Positions 11,324-20,215 of a stretch of DNA of 64,000 bases are shown piece by piece (position 1 is the stretch's first letter; every line of letters begins with the position of its first letter). This stretch comes from Perkinsus olseni. Its lineage: Eukaryota; Perkinsozoa; Perkinsida; Perkinsidae. A program made the position numbers and the translations under genes. The stretch spans positions 34,814-98,813 of the forward strand of contig JABANP010000170.1 of assembly GCA_013115135.1 (NCBI GenBank), given 5' to 3'. The notes below the pieces were generated by a model that did no database searches, was not told where the DNA came from, and saw only the letters and a program-made list of their open reading frames with translations.

Positions 11324-14300
11324 ATGGGACCTCAACCTCATCGCTGCTCCTCTTGCGGCAGTACGGTCGTCCGTACGCCCCGCAGCAGCGTATGCGTGCA
11401 TTGCTTCGCGCTCGACTGCGCCAACGGTGGTAGCCTGACGATAGGCTCCCTCGGCCACCTTATCAGTACTGGAGAGGCCCTGTGTGGATCCTTGAAGCCC
11501 GGCATGGTCGCAGAACAGAACCTCAAGGACATCCTACAAGCCGCTAACAACATGGCAAAGGTTGACCTCAACGTGTTGGATAAGGAACGGTCGAAAATCA
11601 TATGCCGGAAAGTCGACAAGTTGAGGGACATCCTCGTGCGGATCGGCAGCATTCTGTTATCTGAGCTCACCGCCGAGGACTGCGAGATGCTTCTCAGGGA
11701 GTACGTCGTTGACGGTTCGGCCCTCCGACGGCTGGTTCTTGCTCTTGCTCATGAGTGGGGTTCGAAGGCCTCCACTCTGCTACCCTGGCTCCGGAGACTC
11801 TCCCTGCCGCCGAGCCCGTTACTCAACGACTGCCTCGCTGGCCAGATGGATGAGTATCTTCTGGAACTGCTGGATGTTATAATCGACGTCCACTCAGAAG
11901 AAAGTGGGGGTGCCGACTCCCTCTGGTTCGTCGACTTCGACCTGTCCCTCCGCTTGGTTGACGCCCTCCCTTCAGTCAAAGACTCTGACGGCATCCCAGG
12001 CGCGTTGCTGCTCCTGGCGAGGTTGTCAAGAGAGGACTATTCACTCACACGCCTGCTGACCACGCCGGAGGGCTGCGTCGCTCCGCCTGCCGACATCGAC
12101 AATTTTCGAAATCGGCTTAGTACCGGGCTGACCTCGATCCTGGCCTCTGAGACTACAACGAAGGAGTGCATAATAGGAAGCCTCGAGTGCGCTTCGACGC
12201 TGCTGACTCCTCAGGAGCATCGTCCCGCTGACTACAGAGCCCACCACAGGCCATGTGAATGGGCCGCTGAGCTCCTATCATCATCGAACGACCCCGACGT
12301 TGTAGCAGCTGCAGGCGCCTGCGTGTTATCGTTCCTGCGGGCAGATCCTGTCCTGGCGACCAGTCTGAAGGGTTGCATATGCCCGGCTGCCTTGGTACGT
12401 CTCGCGAAGGAAACAAGTCAGTGCCCCTCGATTCTCGCAACGCTTGCGGAAGTCGTCTTATTAACATGTGAACAACAACCCCACTGCCTTCCCGACATGG
12501 TGCGTGCTGGTGTCGCCCTGGCACGAGTGGGTGACCTGACGAAGAGCCACAGAATCCTTCAGATGGCAGCTAACTACAGTAGCTGCCTCAGACCTGGTCA
12601 ATCAACAGAGTTGCTCAACGCCGTTACCGACTCTCTCCGTAGCGGCATCATCGACATCTCCATCCTCATCCCCTGCCTAGAGGCCGCCATCGTCCTCCAG
12701 CCACCTCTGTCCCCCGAGGAAGGGGCGAGGATGGTTCACTCTTTGCTCGATGCTTCGGCTAAGAGCCGCTCCGTAAGCGAGGGGGTCGCAGTCTGCTCTA
12801 AACTCGCCGACCAGCTGCATGAGGATACTGAACTACCCGGGATTCGCGAGCTCTTTATGGGCTCGTCGGAACTTCGACTCGCCATTTTGAGTGTCGATGG
12901 TGCTGGCAAGCTCGCTAGGTCGGTCCTCGATGGCACTCTGCCAACGCCTCTCTTGCACTCACCAACTTCCGTAAAGGGTTTGTCCTGCCCTCCCACCGCC
13001 ATACAGTGGCAGTTGGCCTTGACCATGTCGCCCCAGTTGGATAGGACCAGAGCCGTGTGTCTGCTTGCGTGGCTGTTCTTCGAGGTTTACGAATGTGGTG
13101 GTGACGTCGAGCTCCCGCTGACTGCCACTGCATACCTGAACGCCTGTGACGTGGACTTCAACCTCGGCCTCTTACTAGCAGCTCTTCACGCATCAATCAA
13201 GCACTCGGCATCGCGAGCCTCCCTTATCGATGCGCGGTCTATGGCGAGCCCCTCATGGGAAGTGGAAGACTGCACTCTGCATGCCCCAGAGGTCATCGCT
13301 ACCATTATCAGCTTCTTGTCCGCTGATGTTGAGACTGCTGGCCCTCTCGCTTGCCGAAGGCTTTTAGCGGTCTTGTCCGCGCTGGTCAGCAAGAGGCCAC
13401 AGCTCGGCCGAGATCATCGTATCGTTGAAGTCGCCTCTCAATGCCTCAATCGGGCCGGGCAATCGCTTGAAGAAGACCGACTATTAGCACATGCCATGAG
13501 ACAGCTGGTAGCAGCCGTGCCGACGGCGAGCTTAGATTTGTGTGTCCAAGGTCCTTTCATCATCAAAGCCCTCTCCTCTGTTGGACTCTCCTCTCTCCCC
13601 TTCGACGTCACAGTTTGCGAGGATCTTCTCTTTCTGCTCAGCCATTGCCTCGAGGGCAGTCGCTCCGATACGGCCCAAAGTCGAATCATGGCGTCAATGC
13701 TGAGATCCTGCGTTCACGATCTCGCGAGGTTCCTGTGCTCGGCGAACGATGAGGTGCTCAGCCCTGCAGCCCCTCTGTTGTTGAGAGTCTGCACTCAAGC
13801 CTCCCTACACAGCCGTGCCGAACCCGACCCGTATGTGATGGCGCTGGCCGAGCGATCCGAGTCGGGGGTCTACGGCGTCTCCTATTTGCTATCAGTTTCT
13901 GCACTCCCCTCTGCCTCTGCATTTTCTTTTGTCCCTCCAACGGTGGGCGTCGAGCGAGCTCAATGGTTCCTCCAGTGGGCTCGGCTCCTCTTAGCGGTCA
14001 ACTCGGCCAGTCGAGTCGACTCTGACCTCATCCAGTCGTTACTGGTCCCTGTCTGCGAGACGGTCGTCGTAGCTATAGAACAGGTGCCCTGCCCAGTTGC
14101 CGTGCTGGTCAGTGCCACTGCCCTCTGGGTGACCCTCCGTTCCTTCTCTGAACGAGCTCTGGACTCCCTCTCTCAGGAGGCCGCCTTGAGCGCCATCGCC
14201 TCTCGTGGTGACTGCTCCCAAGTCGCCTTGTTAGTGTTGATTCTCTCTATCGTGGTCGACCCGCCCATGTGGTTCGATCTTCCTTCATTTGTACACCAAC

Positions 14301-14554
14301 TCGTCCAACCGTTGATCAATCAGATAAGCTCAGTCGGCAGCACAATGGCGCTGGCCAGGCGTATCCTTCGAGAGCTGCTCCACCTCGAGCTACTGCCCGT
14401 CGGGGCCGTCCCTGTTGTTATGAGGTTGCTGGGAAAGTTTGAAGGTGTTGAAGGAGTCTCTGACGGCACTAATACCGGTGATGACTGGGCGTCAACAACA
14501 TGCATTGTTCTTGCTAATAGAATCTGCTCGGCTCTCGTAGAGGGCGAATCTTAG
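11324..14554 (+). CDS. Uncharacterised 1076-residue helical protein with N-terminal zinc-ribbon-like cysteines
   Basis: One uninterrupted frame of 1076 codons starts at a true ATG, rare in a genome where neighbouring genes are spliced. Residues 8-35 contain CSSCGS, CVHC and a further Cys, spaced like a small zinc ribbon. The rest is leucine- and alanine-rich, in repeated amphipathic helical segments (for example LLRRLVLALAHEWGS and LLDVIIDVHSEE), as in ARM/HEAT-type scaffolds. This fold is inference only, and no catalytic motif or membrane segment stands out. A degenerate copy of its 3' quarter sits upstream at 9695-9993. The gene is convergent with the kinase, whose stop is 200 bases away. 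Function unknown. Confidence 0.85.
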   Translation: MGPQPHRCSSCGSTVVRTPRSSVCVHCFALDCANGGSLTIGSLGHLISTGEALCGSLKPGMVAEQNLKDILQAANNMAKVDLNVLDKERSKIICRKVDKLRDILVRIGSILLSELTAEDCEMLLREYVVDGSALRRLVLALAHEWGSKASTLLPWLRRLSLPPSPLLNDCLAGQMDEYLLELLDVIIDVHSEESGGADSLWFVDFDLSLRLVDALPSVKDSDGIPGALLLLARLSREDYSLTRLLTTPEGCVAPPADIDNFRNRLSTGLTSILASETTTKECIIGSLECASTLLTPQEHRPADYRAHHRPCEWAAELLSSSNDPDVVAAAGACVLSFLRADPVLATSLKGCICPAALVRLAKETSQCPSILATLAEVVLLTCEQQPHCLPDMVRAGVALARVGDLTKSHRILQMAANYSSCLRPGQSTELLNAVTDSLRSGIIDISILIPCLEAAIVLQPPLSPEEGARMVHSLLDASAKSRSVSEGVAVCSKLADQLHEDTELPGIRELFMGSSELRLAILSVDGAGKLARSVLDGTLPTPLLHSPTSVKGLSCPPTAIQWQLALTMSPQLDRTRAVCLLAWLFFEVYECGGDVELPLTATAYLNACDVDFNLGLLLAALHASIKHSASRASLIDARSMASPSWEVEDCTLHAPEVIATIISFLSADVETAGPLACRRLLAVLSALVSKRPQLGRDHRIVEVASQCLNRAGQSLEEDRLLAHAMRQLVAAVPTASLDLCVQGPFIIKALSSVGLSSLPFDVTVCEDLLFLLSHCLEGSRSDTAQSRIMASMLRSCVHDLARFLCSANDEVLSPAAPLLLRVCTQASLHSRAEPDPYVMALAERSESGVYGVSYLLSVSALPSASAFSFVPPTVGVERAQWFLQWARLLLAVNSASRVDSDLIQSLLVPVCETVVVAIEQVPCPVAVLVSATALWVTLRSFSERALDSLSQEAALSAIASRGDCSQVALLVLILSIVVDPPMWFDLPSFVHQLVQPLINQISSVGSTMALARRILRELLHLELLPVGAVPVVMRLLGKFEGVEGVSDGTNTGDDWASTTCIVLANRICSALVEGES

Positions 14555-14754
14555 TGAGGATTCGAGTTGTGTTATTCAGTGACAACAACACGACAACCAG
14601 CTCGGTGAAACATGACGCTAATTCGGTTGATGAAAGAACGAACACTCGGAGTCGAATGAATCCTCCCACGGGTCGTCCACTGGGGGAGGAGGCTTCGCTT
14701 CGCTGTCCCTCCTGAGAATAAGAAGCTCGCGGTTTCTACCGGCTTCGACGGGTC

Positions 14755-16020
14755 TCACAAGTAATCAGCCAGCGCGGTGGCGATGCTGCCTCGGCAACTA
14801 TCGAAGAATTCAGATTCCAGCATTTGACGGGCGTGTGTGTATCGGAGCCGAGGGTCGTAGCGGAAGGCTCCGGCCAGCATAGGGAGGGCGGCTGGAGGCA
14901 GTCGGGGGATCTGATAACATAAGAATCGACCCTGTCGAGCCCAACTGGCCCAGGAGATACTCACATCTGCCGCTAGTCTAACAGACCAGCTCTGCTCGCT
15001 CTCAACTGCGTTTCGGGCGAAGGGGATTTTGCCGTAGTCTGGCAAAAGCATTGCCGCTGGCCAATAGCGGAGATCATCTCCGAGGAAATCTGTCGGCCGA
15101 TCCTTTCGAGGGACCACCAAAGGGCTTCCGCCGAAACGTTTGTAGAGGAGGAAAAGTTGCTGTATTTCGGTCTGGCCTGAAACCGCTGAGTCGATTCCGA
15201 CGGGAATGGCAGTTGGCTGACCGGCGATGAGGGGTTGGCCGCGGTACATCTCGCAGAGGATACATGCGGCGGCCCAGATATCGCAGCTCGAGGTTTGAAT
15301 CTCCGTGCCCAGCAGGATCTCAGGGGACTGGTACCTGGGAGGAGCGATGGGAACCTCCTTGAAGAGAGGGAAGAAGCCACCAGCGTGTCGCCACTTCCCG
15401 AGTGATGGGTGGTATGCACTCCTTGTCCTCCCCTGACGCCCTCGCCAGCCCGAAGTCGCAGAGGACTACTCGGCCGTCTCTGATAGAGCGATGGTAGACG
15501 ACTCGGCATGGCGGCAGCTCACCCGTCCAGGAGGATATTGCCGGGCTTCAAGTCCCGATGCATGATACCAGCATCGTGGACGAAGGAGAGACCGTTGAGA
15601 ATATCCCGACAGATGAGCTTGATCAGGGATGGTGGTAGAGGAGGGTTGCCTGGAAGAAGGTCGTTGGCGACCAATCACCGAGCCTACGGTCCATGAGGCT
15701 GTCGAGGTCCATGTCGTAAAGCCGCAGTTGCAGGACGAGGCAGTGGCCCTCAAAGCGGTGGCCGAAGAGGTCGATGATGTTGGGATGGTGAGAGAGGAGA
15801 CGAAGGATGAATAGCTCCCTCAAGGCCCCCTTCAAGGACTGAATCCCCAGACCTGATGAGGGCATCTTGACGGCGACCGGCCAAGGGCGGTGGTACCCGA
15901 AGTGCTGGTGTGGATCTTCTTCTCGGCTATGGACTCGCCTCGGTGGGGATCGTCAAGCTTGAGAACAGTAGAGAAGCGTCCGGCGCCGATTTTGACGATG
16001 GGCGGCCTGTTGATCGCCAT
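14755..16020 (-). CDS. CDK/MAPK-like (CMGC) serine/threonine protein kinase, spliced
   Basis: From the ATG at 16020 the glycine loop reads KIGAGRFSTV. The VAVK lysine follows near 15885, then ALRELFILRLLSHHPNI (helix C and beta-4). The catalytic loop is HRDLKPGNILL (about 15525-15555) and DFGLARA lies near 15440. TREVATRW joins YQSPEILLG across an intron of about 46 bases near 15335-15380 (GTGGCTTC...CCCAG), giving the CMGC activation loop. CDIWAAACILCEM and a CMGC-style C-lobe end at 14755. Further in-frame introns are seen between DG and DGRVVLCDFG (43 bases) and near 14910-14965 (GTGAGTATC...TATCAG). The Lys, HRD Asp and DFG Asp are all present, so the kinase should be active. The join between the glycine loop and VAVK needs a one-base frame change that I could not explain by a standard intron. 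The target pathway is unknown. Confidence 0.88.
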
Positions 16021-16204
16021 CGGAGTATCTTAGGTCGAACCGTGCTCGCTGGACGTGCCCCCTAGTCAGTGAACAAATTCTGGAACCCAGAATCGATCTC
16101 GGATTTTCTACGAGTAGCGGTCCAGGATCGATTCTGAGTTTCAGAACTGGCTCGTGAACACAAAGCCTATCCTTCAATGAAGCGTGACGGTCGTTCATGG
16201 TGTC
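16021..16204. other. Short intergenic spacer with an inverted repeat
   Basis: Bases about 16075-16100 (TTCTGGAACCCAGAATCGATC) and 16122-16148 (GATCGATTCTGAGTTTCAGAA) are imperfect inverted copies. They may form a hairpin between the coiled-coil gene's stop and the kinase start, both on the minus strand. Confidence 0.4.
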
Positions 16205-16990
16205 TCATTCATTGTTCATCAACCGCTCTAGTGTAGCCTTCCTCTCCATCTCAAGTGCCTCCATACCTCGCCTGACCAGCACCAATCGTCGCGCTGCCTT
16301 CACGACTGCCTCCCCTCACCGATGCTCCTCCACACGAGCCAGCTCCCTCCTCTTCTCCGCAAGAACTGTCTGCAAGTGGGCGACTCTGAAGACCGTCACA
16401 GCAAACACCGACTCCCGCAGGCATCGCACTTTCTCTCTCGACCTTCGTCCCGCTCCATAGCCGTCATAGTCCGAGCCCCGATGACCCTCAACCTGATCAA
16501 CACGAACTCCTCGCCTCGAAGAAGCACTGTCTGGCTACCGAGCTTCGTCAATCTGCTGAGCTTGGGCAGCTAGGTGGCTAACAACCGCACCGACAACTTC
16601 GTTGAACCGAGAGGATTCTGAAAGGTAATATACTGACAACGCCGCCGGACGAGGGCTTCCCTCACTCGTGGAGAATTCGACAGATGTATCGCGGAGGTCC
16701 GTACTGTGAATGTAGGCGTCCTCGGGGAGGACCCTTAACCGATTGGCTGAATCGAAGCTCACTGTCACATCGGTGTCAATCATGATGACAAGATAATCAA
16801 ATGAGGAGCGACTGACACTGGCCCGTGGGCCGTTCACTTCCCCCAAGCCAATGATCTCCCAGTGACCACTCGAGTTTCCGATATTGGATGACGGAGTATG
16901 GTAGTTGATGAATTAATAGTCGATCGGTCAACAGCAACACCATCGGAGATTCTCTTAACCCCGCGCCCTACGAAGAGAACATGCACATAT
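16205..16990 (-). CDS. Uncharacterised protein with C-terminal coiled coil, spliced
   Basis: Minus-strand exons read SSFDYLVIMIDTDVTVSFDS...LPEDAYIHSTDLRDTSVEFST...NEVVGAVVSHLAAQAQQIDEA, then a charged heptad region (LQTVLAEKRRELARVEEH, then RRGMEALEMERKATLERL) ending at a stop at 16205-16207. An apparent in-frame TGA at 16316-16318 disappears if a 48-base intron (16272-16319, donor GTGAGG, acceptor GGTCAG) is removed. That length is normal here and keeps the coiled-coil frame. The N-terminal exon up to about 16990 is uncertain. The gene lies between the kinase and CFAP20 on the same strand. No known domain is recognised. Confidence 0.55.
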
Positions 16991-17147
16991 TCCCAAAGGG
17001 GCCTCGCAAGTCCCATCGACTGTCACGACTTACCAACTCAACAACTGTGAGAACCACACATTAGGCCATCACCTTGATCTCTAATCCACGATCAGCACGA
17101 CGTTCCGTGGATAATACAACCTAATTACTCTAACCTAACGATATCGT

Positions 17148-18013
17148 CTACTGTGCGGCAACAGCATTGGCGGCCGGGGGGGCCGGGGGAGGAGCCGCCA
17201 CAGGCGACGCAGCAGCAGAAGCGGCGGCGTTGGGGATGGCCTTCTGGACGGGAAGGAAGAGCTTGAACTCCGGAGGCAACTCCTCCTCGCTGAGAGTGCA
17301 ACAAAGCATGGAGAGCAGCAACGCTGCGGACGAGGAAGATACCTGTAGAGACGGTCCGAAAAGTAAACCCTTCTGATGCGGCAATTGGCGTGAAGTTGAA
17401 TCGCCAAAGTCTCGATGTAGTTGGTGCCATAGGCCCTCCTGGTGAAATCAGAGAGGTTGAACTGAAGAGATGGTATCGAGCGATGATACTCGCGTGGAAT
17501 GGCGGCTCACTTGAATCTGGTTCCAGCCTTCATCAAGTCTCATCGGCATCGTGCAGATGAAGGGCTTCACTCGGGTCGTCCTCTGATAGTTCGACGCCCG
17601 GAACCTCCGACGAATGCCCTTGTCGTCAAGAACGGCAACTTCGAAGGTGAAGTACTTTTTCAACTGACAAGAACAAGATCAAGATGAATCGTAAAGGGAC
17701 CCGAGAGGCCAACTCACGTTCTTAATTATCATCACCAAAAATGGCAACTTGATTCCGAGAGTCTTCCGCGGGTCAGCAGGGCACTTGATGAAAGTAGTGG
17801 CAACATTGGTGCCCATAATCTCCAATACCTGCAGAGAGAGATCTCGACGCTTCCAAGCAGCATGTGAAGACCACTCACGCTCGATTGAATGTCCGAATCG
17901 GTGAGGCGCTTGATGTGGCCGTTCCTGACTTGGTCAGCCCAGATCTGCAGAGGCTTGCTGCCCACCGAGTACAGCACCGAGAGAAATCCAGACTGGAAAG
18001 TGTTCTTGAACAT
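17148..18013 (-). CDS. CFAP20: Cilia- and flagella-associated protein 20 (CFAP20 / Bug22), five exons
   Basis: Five exons (18013-17879, 17828-17718, 17663-17511, 17461-17343, 17289-17148) join in frame to 219 residues. All four introns are 49-54 bases with GTGAGT/GTGAGC/GTATCT donors and CAG acceptors. The protein starts [20 protein letters not shown] and carries the family's [50 protein letters not shown] and [19 protein letters not shown] blocks, so assignment is secure. CFAP20 is a microtubule-inner protein of the doublet and controls ciliary beating and tubulin modification, which implies a flagellated stage. It is longer than typical family members (about 190 residues) because of an Ala/Pro-rich tail of about 30 residues encoded in the last exon. 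It is divergent from the Mei2-like gene. Confidence 0.97.
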
Positions 18014-18348
18014 GTTTAATGAACGCCAATGTTACTTAGACGCGAACAGGTTTAACGTGAACTCGAGAACCGTTTCCTCGGATCTTGCGCACAGCGATGA
18101 AAATGCTGCTTCGCTCCGCTAGGGTCGCGGGCCGCGACTCGCGGCGTGCGCTTTTAACAAAGAGGCCCGAGTGTTGGCGCGTGCCGCGTGACGCGGGAAC
18201 TCGTTGATTTATTGTTGTCCCCCCTATAGCGCTTTTCGTTCACACGGCTCTTCCTCAGGATCTTACCGAATCAGTCATTTGAGCTGTCACAGTCAGAAGT
18301 CTTGTCGTTCTGCCTCTTGCTAGTATCATCCTAACTAGTATTATCGCC
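18014..18348. promoter_or_regulatory. Bidirectional promoter region of CFAP20 and the Mei2-like gene
   Basis: These 335 bases separate two divergent, well-defined start codons. No ORF is supported in between. Bases 18110-18190 are GC-rich with repeated GCGGGCCGCG/GCGTGCGC-type words. No TATA-like element at a convincing position was found on either side. Confidence 0.6.
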
Positions 18349-19655
18349 ATGGACAATCCACCACTACCACCACCTAATTTCATGAAGGGTGAGCACCAGA
18401 TGTGTCCCCGGGGAGCTTATTGTTCGTCTGCCCTCAGGTTCCCGTATGAGAGCCCACACCATCGCTTCTAGTGGGCAGCAAAGCCTTCCTACTACCGCCA
18501 AGACCTTTCGACGTCCCCGTTGTGTTTCGTCCTCTGTCGGTGGGACAGGGTTCGCACACAAGCAAGTCCCTCGGAGGGTAAGCCCATCGTCATCAGTCCT
18601 CTGTCAATGCTTCTTATCAGATCGATCTCACCAACCAGGCCTTGGCCAACTCCGACTCTGTAGCATATCCAACAACCCTGATGCTGCGTAACATACCGAA
18701 TCGCTACACGCAAGGTGAAGTGCTAGCCGAGATCGATGGGGAGCTGGGCTTCAAGGGAACGTGAGTTCGCTACTCCTGTTGCTGCTCTCGGTGAGCAGTT
18801 CCTGCCAGGTACGACTTCTTTTATATGCCTACGGACGTTCAGAACAAGTGCAATGTCGGCTATGGTTTTATCAATTTCCGAACCGCTACTGACTGCACCC
18901 TCTTCCAAGATGCCTTCGAGAAGTATCATTTTCGCAAATTCAACTCGAAAAAGATCGGCAAAGTAAGTGAACGGCGACAGCTCTCGAGCCGTCCCTGTAA
19001 TGCTTATCATCGTTAGACGTGTTTTGGACACATCCAAGGCCTCAAGGCTAACATCTCTCACTTTAAGAAGGCTCATGTTGGCAATTGGGATGCTGATCGC
19101 CCTTTGGTCTTCCTTGAAGATGGTCGGGTGGTCAGTGTCCGCGTAGCGGCATCAATTCTGCCGCTTCGCCGACCCACACAACCAAGCACACAGGAGGTTC
19201 TCAAGATCTCAGTTATCGACACTCGTATCGGGGCACAGGACTCTCCCGAGCCAGTGACTTCTGCTGCTGCTGCTACTACTCTTTCGGCGACCGGTGTTGG
19301 AAGTCATCACCGCTCTCTACCTCAAAAGTCGGCATGGACGAGTACCTTTGATATCGCGAGTCTAGATTGTGACTTGGATTTTTGTCGAGGATCACCCGCA
19401 TCGGGTGGAAGTACAATAGACGACATTTTCGCGGACGTCGAGGACATGGTACCTCGCCGCCGTGACCACTCTCTAAGCGTCGATGATATGATATATAGAA
19501 AAAAGTTTATAGATATACCTTTAGAGATACCGGGTGGAATTCCTGATATGAACATTGACGTCTTGCCTCGTGGTGCTAGTCATCATCATCCTTATGATCT
19601 TAATACGGCAAAGAGCCCTATTGTGACCGGCCTGATTTCGCCTTGGTCATGGTGA
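18349..19655 (+). CDS. Mei2-like RNA-binding protein (C-terminal RRM of the Mei2 type), five exons
   Basis: Exons 18349-18388, 18438-18577, 18621-18760, 18809-18962 and 19017-19655 join in frame to 370 residues; all introns are GT-AG and 43-54 bases. The RRM spans roughly residues 75-185. It contains TTLMLRNIPNRYTQGEVLAE (RNP2-like), YDFFYMPTDVQNKCNVGYGFINF (RNP1-like) and FGHIQGLKANISHFKKAHV, the pattern of the RRM_2/Mei2 C-terminal domain. In fission yeast and plants Mei2-like proteins bind RNA and promote meiosis or growth-state changes. That role here is only by family. The N-terminal 70 residues are Pro/Ser-rich and lack other RRMs, so the protein is shorter than plant AML proteins. The roughly 180-residue C-terminal tail is low-complexity, with HH and DD clusters. 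Confidence 0.95.
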
Positions 19656-19802
19656 TTCTAGCACTTTGATGATCATCGTGGTCAGTCTATCTACCATTGA
19701 TCATTAAAGATCAGCGACTCCTGGACTACGACCTATTCTTCCTACTCGAAGGTTCTCCCGCCATTATCGGCTATTATCACGATCCCTTCACGTAGAGCAG
19801 CA
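19656..19802. other. Short intergenic spacer
   Basis: Tail-to-tail spacer between the Mei2-like gene (plus) and the interrupted host gene (minus). Nothing else is seen. Confidence 0.4.
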
Positions 19803-19880
19803 TCACCACACTTCACCACTATTGGAGTCTTCTTGACTGGCTTCAGCCGCGTCTGATACAGATGACAGTATCACCACCAC
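19803..19880 (-). pseudogene. Downstream piece of a host secreted-protein exon split by a retrotransposon
   Basis: Minus-strand bases below the insertion continue the reading frame that starts at the ATG at 26071. The frame runs on through ILSSVSDAAEA, a typical signal-peptide end, to a TGA at 19803-19805. The CCACCAC at 19874-19880 also occurs directly after the far LTR at 26026, as expected of a target-site duplication. The TGA may lie in an intron of the original gene. Confidence 0.6.
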
Positions 19881-19946
19881 TGTGCAGCGCCAGCCGGGCG
19901 CGAGCTGTTAGCGTCGTGAGTTCGCTCGCCTGTGACGCCAGATTAT
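19881..19946 (+). repeat. Inverted 66-base copy of the LTR terminus
   Basis: Bases 19881-19946 are the exact reverse complement of 20094-20159, the element-5' end of the adjacent 3' LTR. The two arms are separated by 147 bases and would form a long hairpin. It ends with the same terminal bases as an LTR and is directly followed outward by the presumed target duplication. Confidence 0.9.
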
Positions 19947-19954
19947 ACATACCA

Positions 19955-20159
19955 TGTAGCATCTCGGATTCCAAAGCACTACTGTTGGAACGCAACATAA
20001 GTCGAGAGGTATATGTCTGCAGCTGATGATGATGTGCAGAGAGGGTAAAAACGAGACTGAGCAAGTCTCCAATGAAAAATGAGCTATCGATCAATAATCT
20101 GGCGTCACAGGCGAGCGAACTCACGACGCTAACAGCTCGCGCCCGGCTGGCGCTGCACA
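19955..20159 (-). repeat. 3' long terminal repeat of the Ty3-like element
   Basis: 205 bp, identical to 25821-26025. The ends are TGTAGC...GCACA on the plus strand. It abuts the polypurine tract. Confidence 0.95.
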
Positions 20160-20167
20160 TCCCCCCT
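20160..20167 (-). other. Polypurine tract of the Ty3-like element
   Basis: Read on the minus strand, AAGGGGGGA lies immediately before the 3' LTR, where plus-strand DNA synthesis is primed in LTR retrotransposons. Confidence 0.8.
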
Positions 20168-20215
20168 TAGCGACGGACGTTAGCGAGCCCATGTGACTCT
20201 AGCCACTTAGCTACT

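Noticed and set aside
16316..16318. In-frame TGA inside the coiled-coil gene, possible stop-codon reassignment
   Set aside because: A 48-base GT-AG intron (16272-16319) removes it and keeps the frame, matching other introns here.
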